Shown here: piece after piece, positions 1 to 11,387 of the stretch
Position numbering within the stretch: the first letter of the stretch is position 1
How the letters are laid out: every line of letters begins with the position of its first letter
Source of the DNA: Oscheius onirici
Taxonomy: Eukaryota > Nematoda > Chromadorea > Rhabditida > Rhabditidae
Length of the DNA stretch: 64,000 nucleotides
Assembly: GCA_932521025.1 (NCBI GenBank)
Contig: OW051469.1
Span: 5,282,398 to 5,346,397, forward strand
Direction of reading: 5' to 3'
Notes under the pieces: generated by a model
Told to the model about the DNA's origin: nothing
Seen by the model: only the letters and a program-made list of their open reading frames with translations
Database searches by the model: none
Translations under genes and position numbers: made by a program

Positions 1-554
1 GCGACTCAATCAATTGCTCTTGTCGCAAATCAAAATGGTTTTCATAACCCTGAGAAAAAACTAAGCACTTCATCAAGATCAATAGACCATTATGATAAAG
101 AGTCAGAGAGTGATTACAAGATTTCGAGTCAAGAAAAGTTTCTTAACCGTGTTCTGTTTAAAATCTCGTTTCTAGGAAAACTTGAATTCACTATAGACCT
201 ATACCTGGTCCATCAAACTTTTCGACTAGCGCTATTGCCTTCCATTGAACCAAAATGAAACAATTCTCAGTTTGGTATTGTTTTGCTTGTACTGTTTCAA
301 AAACTCTTAATATTGCGAAAGTGAGAAATCGTTGCTTGGTTTCGACACACTATTGTTGAGTATTGACCAGAAGATAAAGATAAAGTTTACCCCGTAATCA
401 ACGCCAGAGCAAGCTCAATTGCGTGCGGGTCTAATCTGAGGGGCCAGAGATTGACCAGAAGGTTTGAATATAAATGGTAACTGGTATCTCCTAATATCTA
501 TTCACATGTTATTGTCTCCTGTTGAACAAAAATAGAAATAAACTGAAATCGTAC
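1..554. other. eIF5A intron 1 (to window edge)
   Basis: No open frame with a recognisable family and no repeat was seen. By position it is intronic to the eIF5A gene. Confidence 0.5.
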
Positions 555-680
555 CTTGCAGGGACGTCCCTTGATCATGACGTGCTCGTTCTTTCTGAGA
601 GCAGAGCACTGCTTGGGGAAAGTGGCAGCGGCTCCGGACTCGGCCGAGTGGAATTCGTCATCATGATGTTCGTCAGCCAT
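555..680 (-). CDS. iff-1/iff-2-like: eIF5A, first coding exon (partial)
   Basis: The exon encodes the N-terminus of translation factor eIF5A, which helps ribosomes elongate and terminate at difficult peptide bonds. The start codon is at 680. An acidic leader ([10 protein letters not shown]) is followed by the family signature [20 protein letters not shown] and PCK, after which a GT donor (GTACGATTTC) begins an intron. The next expected exon, carrying the hypusine loop (STSKTGKHG type), is not found in 1-554, so the gene runs off the left edge and this intron exceeds 550 bp. A TTTCAG acceptor lies about 20 bases upstream of the ATG, consistent with trans-splicing. The family assignment is firm; which nematode paralogue this is cannot be told from one exon. 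Confidence 0.85.
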
Positions 681-1393
681 CTTCTGCTTTGATTTACCCT
701 GAAACCTGTCTCAAAAGTTTTTTCAAAGAGTGACGATGAGAAACACTGCGTTTTTGTCAAAAGCTTTCACTTTGGAAAGTGGAAAAATATGGTTCTTATA
801 AGAACACGAGAAAAACCAAAAAAGTGGACAAATAACATCTAAATTTAGGCCAGTTAGTCACTTGAAAACAACCGTTATCCTAAACTGTCCAGATCAAAAT
901 CTAGAGATAGAGCCATCAAACGGAACTTTCGAGATGGGAAATGGGTCTAGTGCCTTTAGGAGTCCGTTTACAGAGTAAAAATCTTTAAAAAGAGGGGGTG
1001 TGACGTCAAATTTGTTCGAAAAAGGGAATAAAGGTTCATGCCGATCGCGTGGACTTGTCTGGTACTGGTCTGCGTATCGGCAATGGTGAGAGAGCTGGTG
1101 CGCAGCGAGAAAGACACGGGGCACGGATACTTTGGTCTCAGTTTTTGGTTGCAAGGGTGAGAAGAAATGGGCGGGAAGCTGGGAAAGTGACTTTCGAAAA
1201 CGGGTTTTTTACTCGTTTCTTACAAAGTTTTCCCACCTTTTCGTCTCTTTTCGTACTGTTGTTTTCAAAAAGTTGATGACACAAAAGTGGTTTAAAAGAT
1301 TCAAAGAATTCAAACTTTGAATTCAAAAATACGACAATAATTTATTTACTAATACTGTCACGTTCAGTTTTCAAGAGACAAAGTGAAAAAGAG
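681..1393. other. intergenic, eIF5A upstream region
   Basis: Lies between two minus-strand genes. It presumably holds the 3' UTR of the tetraspanning protein gene and the eIF5A promoter. Short open frames on both strands have no family resemblance or splice logic. Confidence 0.4.
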
Positions 1394-2097
1394 TTAGAGA
1401 TCTTGGTAGGGAGCTTCGCGATAGGGATGAGCGGCCTGGACCTGGATGGTTTCGTCACGACGCTGACTCTGTACATCCTGGTACAGAAAATAGCAAGGAA
1501 CACCGTACAGGACAGTATGGACGACAAAGAAGAGCTGAAAATATTTGTTTTGGAAAAGAAGAAAGCGACTGATAACTCACCCCACCAGCGATATACCCTC
1601 CTGAACTGGCGGCATGGCCGGACAGGCTGAAAGAGAGCCAAATTCCGAGAACTGACAGGACGGAGAAGATGAATGAGTATGCTAGCTCCTAAAAGAAAAC
1701 TGTCTCTCAAACTCTGCTTGTTTCCATATTTGTGTTTGTGTTTTCATCCCAATCACGCTCTCAAACTCACCACGGCGTTCCAAGCGACCTGACCATTAGT
1801 TATACTCTCCATAATTTGATCTTGTATTCCCATCGCGAAAAATACTGTAGCAGCTGCGGAAATCTAAACTTTATCCTAATTTTTATTCTAAAAACATTCA
1901 AACCAATATGGAAAAGATGACGATGAACCAGATGAGAGCATTTTCAGCTCCCGCCGTCGAACCTATACAAATCGCCAGAATAATGGCGTTGAGCTGAAAG
2001 TTTTTGGCAGTTCTCTCATAAATTGTCGGGAAAATACCGTCTGAAGTGGCTTGAAAATGTGCGGCATTTTGAGAAAGGCATTGTCGGACCCGTTCAT
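1394..2097 (-). CDS. small four-transmembrane protein (MARVEL/tetraspan-like)
   Basis: Five exons were read on the minus strand. Exon 1 (from ATG 2097) gives MNGSDNAFLK plus MPHIFKPLQT and a GT donor. Exon 2 is hydrophobic (LNAIILAICIGS...). Exon 3 has ATVFFAMGIQDQIMES. Exon 4 has ELAYSFIFSVLSVLGIW. Exon 5 has LFFVVHTVLYGVPCYFLYQ, then a polar tail ending HPYREAPYQDL and TAA at 1394-1396. Four hydrophobic stretches with a short N-terminus and a tyrosine-containing cytoplasmic-type tail resemble MARVEL or synaptogyrin-type vesicle proteins, about 160 residues. The join between exons 2 and 3 is uncertain because the best donor leaves the wrong phase. No enzymatic motif is visible. Membrane topology is solid; family name is an inference. 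Confidence 0.55.
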
Positions 2098-2638
2098 TTT
2101 TTCAACCTAGAAAAGTTTAGTATTTTTCCAGTTTCTTAATCCTTGTTGAAATCACGGGGGTAGTCAGCTGGACAGAGGAGAGAGAAAACTGCCTCAAGTA
2201 CACAAACAACAGCGGGAGTAGGAAGAGAGACAGACCCGGTAAACAATTGCAACTGTTCAATAAAAATGCCAAGGGATGTTCCTTCAGAACCGAAGGAAAA
2301 ATATACAGACGAAAAAATAGAGAGCACTGACGAGGAGCAAAATCGATTTATTCTTATCGGCTGGGTCAGTTTGAGGAGGCTAGTACAGAGCGATAATGTC
2401 CGTGGGACAACTTTTTTGTTTTGATTAGATAGCATTAACAGAAGAAATCACCAAGAAGCTTTTGGATGTCTGATTGTCTTACGGAAAGAAGACTGTTTTT
2501 CTAGAGATTTTGGGGGATACTGAAAAAAAAGACTTAAACTCTCGAGTAAAAAGATTTATTGCTCAAAAATGAATAATGTACAGAACCCTTATTTTCCTCA
2601 CCCGTACTAATGTTATTACATTTCGAGAAAACAACAGG

Positions 2639-2943
2639 TTATACAAAAAGGACAGTAGAAGGACTGGGACTGTTGCAACACGACTTATGAGAGGCGCCTC
2701 GTCTTGTACTGTACCTCCTGATCGTCCTGTAGGTTCTCTGGACCAGAGGAGGCTCGTAAGGAGATGGGTCAAAGTAACAGAAGGCTACTGGAAAAGAAAG
2801 AATTATTGGGACAGAAGAGAACAAAGCTCACCAATGACTACAATGACGTTGAGGATGAAAGCTGCCAGGACGAAAAATAGCGCCGAATCGAGCGTTGATG
2901 ATGACTGAAGAAAATGGCCAGTGTAATCGCCCGCAGAGGACAT
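2639..2943 (-). CDS. small single-pass membrane protein, unknown
   Basis: A two-exon gene of about 86 residues. The start at 2943 follows a TTTCCAG acceptor by two bases. Exon 1 (2832-2943) encodes MSSAGDYTGHFLQ and then the helix ALFFVLAAFILNVIVVI. It splices with GTGAGC to exon 2 (2639-2787), beginning VAFCYFDPSPYEPP and followed by an arginine-rich tail (TYRTIRRYSTRRGAS) and KSCCNSPSPSTVLFV. The proline and tyrosine motif (PYEPP) and positive juxtamembrane tail suggest a type III or tail-type membrane protein with a cytosolic basic end. I do not recognise the family. It lies upstream of, and on the same strand as, the four-transmembrane gene. Confidence 0.45.
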
Positions 2944-5294
2944 TTCTGGAAATTATCGAGAATGAGGTTGGTCTTATGTTGCTTGTAAAAGAGTAAGAAC
3001 AGGGTTGATTGATGTTGTCATCGCTGGAGCTCTAAAAAGAGAGTCGGCAGATAAAAATTTACGTAAAGAAGCTGGTATCTTTGCCCAGATGTAAGGTTGA
3101 CATTGAAAAGAACCAACGAAGTACTTGATGCACAATGTTAATACCTTCCACTAAAGAGTTTCGAGCAATTAACAATGAAACATAAATCATTATATTTCAC
3201 TTTTAGTAAGTGTTTGGCCGGGAATGAAGTGATCAGACCAAGAGCACAGGGACATGCATTGAAAAGTGTGTTAATTGTTGAAAGAAAAACTGAACAGAAC
3301 TTTTTAAAACTTTGTCACAACAAGGTTGTACGTTATTCGAAGAATTGTGGTCCATATGGTAGTAAAAATATATCGCTCCTACTGCCAAGACATAAGTACC
3401 GGAAACAGGATGTGCGGGGTAGATGCCGAAATCGTACGGAGCTCAAGGAGAAAGTTTTTTTTTTCGAGAATTGTGATCTCCGTTGAATCAGCAGAAAAGA
3501 CCTACAAAATCGGGTTAAATAGGGGAGAAGACTGGAAGGAAGCTGGATGCCCTCTGCGTCAGCTCCGGCAGGAATAATTGTATTAGCAAAGGAGGATATT
3601 TTTATCTTTTTGTTAATGACAAAGCGTCTTTGCCCTACAAGCATTCTGTACTGTGGGATACAAATGCAATCAATCACACGAAGAAATGTTCTTGTGTCCA
3701 CAAACACACAGGAGAGAAAATTGTTTAATTTGAATTATACAAACTAAACACATTGTGAAAAATCTTCTTTTTTTGAAGAAGAGGGGACGAGGATCTAATG
3801 AATTACGTTCCTCAGGCAAACATAGAGGAAGGAACACCCCCTTCTGCCCTGGAGTCCGATGCTTTTTTTGCTAGCGAACCCGAAAATGAGTGTCTAAATG
3901 AACCCAAAAGGAGTAGGAGGCGTGGAAGAGAAAACAGCCGTCTCGGATAATTGGGGGTAATTGTTTAAAAAAAAAAGAAGGAAATGGACTGGGAGAGCCA
4001 GTTTTTGAAGTAAGGTGAACGGAACAAGAGGGAGCAGAGGGGGCGGAATGCGAGATGACAGAGTGATTTTTAGAACTGTGGATGTTTTGGAAGTCAAATG
4101 TAGACGGAAACTTGCAAGAACAGGGGGACAGAAAGAGAATCTATAAGGTTGTACACGCAATTATTTTCAGCATTCGACCACTCCCGCTGCATAAAAAATG
4201 CGGGTCACGTTGCTTCCTCGTTCTCTCTATCCTGGAATGAGTCCACAACCCATTTGGATCCGTCAACCCGGCAGAATTTCAAATTTCAGAAGGGAGCAAG
4301 ATCGGCTTTTTTATGCTTTCTATCAAAAAGATCAGGAGAAAGTGTCGAGAAATAGAAAGCCCTTGAAGCCTAATAGAGCTCAAATTTCCAGCAGCTCGCC
4401 CCGGAGTCCCTAACAGGAAATGCGCTCTCGTGAGCTTGCAAGATGGAGAGTGAAACCCTGGTAGGAATCAAACAGCAGCCTTTTTGGAAAAATGACGAAA
4501 AGACATCATCTGCCTGAAGATCATAAAGTCGGTAGTAAAGAAGGGATCGGGACGAGTCATTATGAGTCGTTATGTGCTACGACGGAGCTATGAAAAGGAC
4601 TTTATCGAAAGTATCCAGGAGAATATTTCGAGTTCACTTGACGCAAAAGCCAGATGTGGGAGCAATAGACAAGTTTTTCGACTTTGAAATGCAAGCAGTC
4701 TGGCCTGAATTACATACTGGTAAGCGACTCTTCCTTCTGGTTTAGAGATCATAGCGACCACAACGGAAACATATCTAAAAGAGGAGACGAACAATACGGT
4801 AAACATCTTCGAATTCTATGAATATATCTAGACACTCTCCTTGGGATCTCATTACCTAGTCAATGGATGAGGTGGAAAACAGAAAGCTCGCTGTTTTTGT
4901 CTCCACCGGCGGACTCGTCACAAATGAAAAATGAAATCGTTTTTGAGCCAAAAAAGAGTGACAGCTCCGAGTGTAGGGAGTGGGGGGTCATTTTAGAAGA
5001 GAGAGGGTTATCGCGAAGATAGAAAAGAGCGAAAAAGTACGGTGAGTCTTGTTTTTCAGCTCCAAATGAAAAGCATAATCGTGTCTAATGGCCTTCCCCA
5101 GCCTCCACCTGAACCGTGAACTAATTTCTTTGCAATTCTAATGGCCTTGGGAACACTAGCGAGTTCAGTTCGGTCAAAAAATAACAATATTTATGCATCA
5201 AAATGTACAGGACTATTTGTCGGGGCAAAAATCAGTTCGGGTCGGCATTTCTCTTCATAACGAACACTGTAGAGAGTCGACTGGGCCATGATGC
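2944..5294. other. 2.3 kb gene-poor interval
   Basis: Several open frames up to about 120 codons occur on both strands but none has family resemblance, consistent splice sites or biased composition. A minus-strand stretch at 4700-4806 has a TTTTAG acceptor and could be a lone exon, but nothing joins to it. No repeat was recognised. Confidence 0.4.
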
Positions 5295-6432
5295 TCACAT
5301 GTTTCGTTGGCGTCTCAATTGATCAATGAAAATTGGAAAATAGTTCGGACTCACTCCCAACTCTTCACTCCTCCTGTGACACCAATCTCCAGCAGATTCA
5401 GTTCTTCGATGAAACACAAAATGTGCTTCTGGATGGTGAACTCGGTCCAAGACGGCGTGAACCAGTTGACTGGCGACTTCTGGACAGCTGGCAAAGATCG
5501 GAGCTATTTTGTACAGACCATCCTCAAAAGTTGGTACGGCACCGGCTAGACCGATTATAGAACCAGAGGGAGAGATAAGAGCAACTCCTAAAAAAGCTTA
5601 TGTTGACTGGACTTCTGTAGCTGGCTCTCTTTCTTCGAATAACCAAAACTCACCAGTAACAAAGTTAATTGAAAAGTACTCTTTCAAAAATCGCGATCTG
5701 TCCACTCCTGTGACCATTTTATCATAGTCCAGAAGAGCAAGGAACTGTTCATCATCCATTTTCTAAAAACACTGTTTAAACAAAATATTGGATAAAACTA
5801 CCTTTACGTCCAGTATTTTACCATTGAGCATCTTATTCAAAGGGAAAAACTCTTTCACTTCTTCTTTGCAAGAAAACTCGTGAATGTAAAGGTCGTACAT
5901 TCGGAGAGCATGAAATGGTGGTCCTTGGTAGACGGAGTAGATTGATTTCACTGTAAAACGTATTCACAGAACAGTAAAAACTGTACCTGATCTGGCAATA
6001 AGGGGTTTCTTTTCCAAACTGTCAGCCATCTTCTGCAGGAATGACATCAGCATCTTTACCCCAAATCCGGCTGCACGGAACTCTTCTCGCACGACATACA
6101 CGTTCCCGTAGATTATCTCGTCCGTCTCGATGATAATTAAAGCTCCCAGAAGATAGTTATCTGAAGAATTGACAGTCATTGAGCCGAGGTTCGAGGGAAC
6201 CTGAGGGTCTGACCACAAAGAATGGCTGGCAATTCGGAAATTCTTGCATTAGGGCAACTGAAGCGTGATCCTGGGACGTGTACCTTTGTTCTCTCATAAT
6301 CTGACGCAATTGATCCCAGAGATTGCTCGTGTCTTTGTGAAGGATCTAAAAAGCTCGGTTCTGATCATTTTGTGAACATACCGTATATTTGATCAATGCA
6401 TTTGGCGCTGAAGAGGTAGAAGCGAGAGCCAT
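5295..6432 (-). CDS. GNAT acetyltransferase with DUF1248/Acetyltransf_18-type C-terminus
   Basis: A multi-exon gene starting at 6432 (MALASTSSAPNALIKYT). Exon 2 (ILHKDTSNLWDQLRQIMREQ) splices over a 60 bp intron into the GNAT core: LLGALIIIETDEIIYGNVYV, then VVREEFRAAGFGVKML, the acetyl-CoA-binding-like RxxGxG region, and GPPFHALRMYDLYIHEF. The next exon has LDYDKMVTGVDRSRFLKEYF, the D-R-S-R-F signature of nematode DUF1248 and Acetyltransf_18 proteins. The last exon (ALISPSGSIIGLAGAVPTF and IAPIFASCPEVASQLV) matches the second half of that domain. The family transfers acetyl groups to unknown amines in C. elegans. The last 30 or so residues are uncertain: two frames are open, and the stop given is for the frame that continues the domain. 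Confidence 0.7.
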
Positions 6433-6917
6433 TTCTGTTTTTCGTGGGTTCTCGAATTTTCGATTACTGTCCTTATAAAGCCTTCAAAATGACGTTATGT
6501 GCAACGATTAGCTTCGTGATTCACCCAGATAAGGTCACCAGTACAGTCGTTCAATGATAAAGGGTAAGCGCTTAGGACTTTCTGCAGTGATCTTTTGCAA
6601 CGGACACATGTTATTGTCAAATTGGTTTCTTTCCTCTTTTTACACAACACAGTCCAAACAAGTTACAAAAAAGGTAAAGGATGGCAACGAAGGCTTTTAA
6701 ACCTGTAGCCTCAAAAAAGTAATGAAACCCTGAATCCCCTTCCAAGTTTCCTGGCCGTTTTCGCACATCGTCTATTTTCTTCTTCGAGAACACTCCTCCT
6801 CAACTTGCAGCCAGCTTGACGAACTTTAGACGAAAACCAGAGTCTGCAATCTGAAAACAAAACAGACAAGGAGGCTTTGAACAACAGTGTTTATCGATAT
6901 TTTCTGTCAGAAGTCGA
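6433..6917. other. intergenic, promoter side of the GNAT gene
   Basis: No gene is assigned. On the minus strand a strong TTTTGTTTTCAG acceptor near 6852 precedes a short open stretch (IADSGFRLKFVKLAAS, then stop). It may be a terminal exon associated with the adjacent repeat copy. Confidence 0.3.
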
Positions 6918-7110
6918 TTTTCGCGCAGGATTTGAGCATTATCAGTTATCCTGAACGGAACCGAAAAGCAACAAGAACTATAAGACCGCTGTGCATTAAT
7001 GGCCCTTCAGAATCTAGGAAAATTGAGCATGACACCATCTTGACGATGGGCGCTGATTGTGGCGGATTCACAAGCAAGCTGTCATTGTTGCCGGCTCTTC
7101 TCCAAATCCA
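6918..7110. repeat. dispersed repeat family A, copy 1
   Basis: Shares blocks with 14296-14534 and 17423-17660. The common landmarks, in order, are GCGCAG near the start, an ATCAGT block, ACCGCT, GAGCA(T/C)GACA(C)C, TCTTGACGATGG, GTGGCGGATT and CACAAGCAAGCTGTCAT. Similarity is clear but diverged. No coding function is evident; it may be a non-autonomous element or a duplicated gene fragment (see findings). Confidence 0.55.
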
Positions 7111-7698
7111 AAGATCGCAAAGAGTAGTACTACGCAGCACGTCTGTCACTATTTCTGTATAACAACAAAGAAACATAACCTGATAGAAAAGGCGTCGACG
7201 AAAAGAGAAGAGACTTGACTTGGTGAGGAAGACGATCCTGGTAGAATCCAGTCGAAGAGAAAAACTGTCCCAGCCATCCAGAAGAAGCATCAAGGCGAAC
7301 ACTGAACAAGTGAGCAAACCTTAATTGTTAGCTTGACATGTCAAGAGTTAAACTTGTCAAGTTCTGGGAGTTTATTGAACAACTTGATTTTGCTTTTTTA
7401 AAGGGTTCCAAGTTTTCTGTTTGTTGTTTTGACATATCGCAAGATTTAGTTTGAACGCGGTCTCTCCGACTCTGTAGACTACAAAAGAAAAGCCTGCAAT
7501 CTCATCGATTCCGTTTAGACACGTAGACTACCATGTACCAAGTTGATCACGATAACGTTCAGAAAAAAACAGGAACAGTGAGATACGTTGTACTCAAATG
7601 TCAGCAGAAACATGCATCTCAATGTATTTATTTGTCCTAACAAGCAACCCGTCGAGCTTGGTGAGATATTTTGGTCAAACACATCAGAAGATTTTCCT
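7111..7698. other. intergenic between repeat copy 1 and the SET gene
   Basis: Contains short TTGACAAGT/ACTTGTCAA-like palindromic words at 7330-7365, also present beyond repeat copy 3 at 17758-17815. It presumably also holds the 3' UTR of the SET-domain gene. No gene was seen. Confidence 0.35.
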
Positions 7699-8960
7699 CT
7701 ATTCGGAGACGAGTTCACTATCGTAGGAGCTGGTGGAAGTCGTCGAAGCCGTTTCGGCCTGTTTTCGCAGCAGAGCCTGTCTCTTCCTTTCTGTGAATTC
7801 ACAAGTAGCCGTCTTGCATCGGCACGGAAATTCGTAGATCTGAAAGTTTTGAATCTTGATTTCATCTGGATTATTACCTTGGCTCTCCACCAATGCTCTC
7901 CATAAGAAATGGTGATCTCCTCTCCTTTATGAATATCCTTGACAGCAAATATACAAATATGACTGAGCTGTTCGATCTGCCAGTCCCAGACGACCATACA
8001 GACTTTGGAATTGGGATCACAGCTGTGGTTGATAAAGCGGGTAAAGTTGCCTACTACTCGGGCGTCGACAGTGTAGTTTTGGTCGCCCTGTGAGTTTTTT
8101 TTTTATTTCAATTTGCAGGTGAATATTTAGTCACAGAGAGTTGATAACTTACGACTGATGTCTCAAAGAGATAGCTGTCCACCCGTCTGTTAGCATCGGA
8201 ATCCGTCAGAAGTTCGCCAGTATATTCGCCGATGAAAGTCCCTTTTCTAATCTTGCACAGTGCTCGGACGCCCCAGCCACGATGATCGCTGGTTCGGAAG
8301 ATCTGAACAGTTTCTCTGACAAGACTTTCCTTCTCTCACCTCAATCGGATGTGTTGCTCCCTTCTGAGCTACCCGGTTCCCACAGGCCATGTTGCACAAA
8401 CAGTCAGAGCTGCATTCCAGAAAAGGAGCCTCCAACATCTCCAGACGAGCTCGACCATCCTCGTCATAGACTCCACTGCTACATTCACAATCCAATTCAC
8501 AGCCTGAGCGGCAATTGCAAATCTGAATTTGTGCTTCCGAACTTCGGAGGATGTTTAATCACGAGCATTTCAGCCGTTTTTCGCTGTTTCAGTATTCCTG
8601 TCCTGTCGACAACTCGCGTGGAATAAGTGAATCTGGCTGGATGGTCATCGTCCACGTCGTTGATTACGCGGATTGGAAAACGCTCTGTGCCGTGGGAAAG
8701 ATCTCTGGAAGAGTTTTTGCATGAGAAACAGAGGTAGAAACTTACTCATGAAGTATCTTTCTCCTCACAAAGTTCCTCGAATAGATGGCGATTCTGGCCG
8801 CATGATCAAGAGCTTCCTAAATTCGTCCTAAAAGTCAGACAAACATCAAAATACCTTGACATCCTGAGGAGCTCGTACACTCAATTCCCTGACAGACTTC
8901 CTGTCATGGCCTGTCTGCATCTCCACATCAACGCTACGATAGTCGAAATGCTTCAGAAGA
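7699..8960 (-). CDS. histone H3K9-type methyltransferase (pre-SET, SET, post-SET); 5' end unresolved
   Basis: Exons in order encode: a linker (LLKHFDYRSVDVEM, then EALDHAARIAIYSRNFVRRK); a YDG-to-pre-SET transition, ERFPIRVINDVDDDHPARF; a zinc-cluster pre-SET domain (ICNCRSGCELDCECSSG, CSSDCLCNMACGNRV); and the SET core (TSDHRGWGVRALCKIRKGTF, IGEYTGELLTDSDANRR, VVGNFTRFINHSCDPN, GEEITISYGEHWW). The post-SET is FPCRCKTATCEF. The cofactor and active-site motifs GWGV, RFINHSCDPN and ISYG are all present. This architecture is that of G9a/EHMT and SUV39 enzymes, which methylate H3 lysine 9 in heterochromatin. The tail (TASTTSTSSYDSELVSE) ends at TAG 7699-7701. An intron of only 38 bp separates pre-SET from SET. 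The exon starting at 8960 needs an upstream exon in phase 2 that I could not find, so the true N-terminus is missing here. Confidence 0.82.
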
Positions 8961-10500
8961 CTGAAAGTTCAAGTCTGTTTTGAAGAAAGAAAAGCCCCAA
9001 AACGTCAGGAAAGATAGAAATCTGAGGCTTAGCTTAGAGCCCCATTTAAGCGATATTCGTGGGAGAAGAGTGCGACTAGCTACGCGTGAAAGGCAGCCGA
9101 TACAAGAGGGAAAACTATCGAAAAATAACAAGAAAACCAAAAATTCTATAAGTTATACTAGTCTGTAAGTCTGAACTAGTACCCGACGACTAACTACTGG
9201 ATATTTACCCAATTGAAGGGATGGGTCATGTTGCTGATGGCGGAAGCGTCTCTCTCAGAGCCAAGCAGAGAGACACTAGTCTCTCGTGTCGCTATAATTA
9301 TTCGTTCGCAAGAGTTAGCATTGATGACACCGAGGCTCTCTCGCATAGTTTAGAGAGCGTGTGAAAATGAAACTTCTGAAATGAATTGGATATCGGGCGA
9401 CGGGAATAGGAGTGACGTCGGGATCTATTTTCTACGATTTTCCTGACATTCTGTCCCTGAGCCAGTCTGTCATCAAAAGAAGGAGAGAAAAGACAAAAAC
9501 TTCTGTCAGTTCCAGGAGAAGACACTTGACGAATTTCACAGTTGGTTTAGGACGGAGGAAACTCGATTTACGGGAAGGGCTTGTCAAGGAGACGTGAGGG
9601 CATAAAATTGGTACAAATTTGTTCTCACGCTGGATGTGAACGAGATGCAAGAGAGCAGAGAGAGTCCCAACACTTGTCAGGATGATTTGTAAAAACAAAG
9701 AGAAGGGGATTCCCATAAATGACGCGTAATCAAGGATTTCAAAAATAAACCGAATGTTTCAACAGAAAACTGTAAAACAAAGAAGGTATAAAAGTGGCTC
9801 ATTCCAGAGCCTCTTCTCTCCGTCTAACCAAGACAAATGAGAGCTGTCTACTTCTCCCATTCCCTTAAAAAGAGACCAATAAAGTGTCGTCTCGTAAACA
9901 AATAGCCGTTCCTTTTTTGTTCGGACTACGGATAAAAAGCTGGCCCTAAAGAGTAGGACATTACTCAGCCCGGAGGTCTCTCCCGTTCTTCCATCAAAGA
10001 CCGATTATTGGGAGGGAAGAGTCTTCGGGGGATTTGTGCGTGTTCCTCTTGTCTTTTTAAGGCAAAGGATGGGAACAATGGTCGAGAAATGACGTGTCAA
10101 TGGGAGTATAATCTGGAGCTTGTCAGATGTCTCATTGTTGACACTCGTAAAATGACGAGACTGGAGGGCTAAGAGGTCTGCTGAGGGTCAAATGAGGAAC
10201 AAATAGCAGAAAAGGCTTTGACAGTTTTATTTCTTTCTGTCTGAATCCAGGCAGTGAGAAATAGTCGGAGAGCTACGGGATCCTCAATTCGAAAATAGCA
10301 CAAATATCCCTGGATTATCCTGGATGAATAACAGGAGTCTTGTGATCTGACCGCATAGAGAGTTTGAAGGAAATAAACTGATGAATGAGCTCTATATGAA
10401 TGAGGATGTAGGCAAATTTTCTCAAAGGATGAGAACAAATACTAGTCTGGACCACCTTCCTCCATTCTGGGCCATTGTCAGACACAATTACATCAGGTGC
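8961..10500. other. about 1.5 kb without an assigned gene
   Basis: Probably holds the missing 5' exon(s) and promoter of the SET gene. A minus-strand frame from 9716 begins with a signal-peptide-like segment (MGIPFSLFLQIILTSVG) and has a GTGAGA donor, but no convincing next exon. A short integrase-like match at 10442-10500 is listed under findings. Confidence 0.35.
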
Positions 10501-11183
10501 TCATAAACGTTTCCGCTTTTTCCGGAGCTTATTGTAGTAGACGTAGAGTGGCAAAGTTGGAGAAATCGGATATTGGAGAAATCTTTTGCAGAAAAAGCGA
10601 CGTGATAATTCTATTAATTACGTCCATAATGGGCTTTCAAACGAGGATAATTACGAGGTCGAGAATAGAAAGACTCACTGTTTCAAATAGGACCAATTTT
10701 CGTGCCGAGCTGCACTGGAAAGGGCGGTATTTCCGTCTGGAGAGTGCTGAAGAAGGAGAAAGTGATACTCAGGAGATAGGAGTAGTGATGAGAAGAGCTG
10801 AAGACGAGTTCAGATCAGTTTGTTCACTTACTTCTTTGCTGTAACAGTCTGCCAGTTCACAGAGGACTTTGCTCGTGATAGCTGCTCCCAGTTCTCTCAC
10901 CAACTTAACAAGATTTGGAGAGTCGAGAGAAAGCAGTCGGTGAAGGAAACTACCATCAAGAAAACCGAGAAGCTGAACAGTTTGTAGAAGAAAGCATTTA
11001 TGACAATACCTTTTGATCACTAACATCCAGAGTTGTTCTTCGCACTAACTTCTCAATTCCGTCGAGATCATGCTCCCGAAAACATATTTCACAATTCAAA
11101 CTATTCAAGTTTCTAGGCTTTGGGTTATTTATTTTTCTTAGATTTACAGGAGAAGAATTGGATATATTGAGCCGTACTGACAT
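10501..11183 (-). CDS. small alpha-helical protein, unknown
   Basis: Four exons were read. The start at 11183 directly follows a GAATTCAG acceptor. Exon 1 has MSVRLNISNSSPVNLRK and a Cys pair (LNCEICFREHDLDGIEKL). Exon 2 (LLGFLDGSFLHRLLSLDSPN, then LVKLVRELGAAITSKVLCEL) and exon 3 (LLLSPEYHFLLLQHSPDGNT, ALSSAARHENW) look like paired amphipathic helices with an ankyrin-like DGNTAL. A last short exon would end in the basic string YNKLRKKRKRL, then TGA at 10501. The total is about 170 residues. It resembles helical repeat proteins but I cannot name a family. Exons 1-3 are reasonably supported by GT/AG signals; the last is tentative. Confidence 0.45.
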
Positions 11184-11387
11184 CTGAATTCAAAAACTCA
11201 ATAAATATAACATTTTAAAAGTTCCAAGAAATCTGGGAGAATTCCGCCATGAAATCCAATTAATCATGTACGAATAAGAAACAATGTTTATTATGAATCG
11301 ATAACAGTATGCTTTCAAGCGAGTACATCAACAAAAAAGCTCTTCTTCGTTTAGCTTCAGCATTAAAAATAGTACCTGTCATTCTGA

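Noticed and set aside
3333-3707. 124-codon minus frame
   Set aside because: No splice logic, no family, irregular composition; likely chance.
9432-9716. Signal-peptide-like minus frame upstream of the SET gene
   Set aside because: One GTGAGA donor but no convincing downstream exon; not enough to call a gene.
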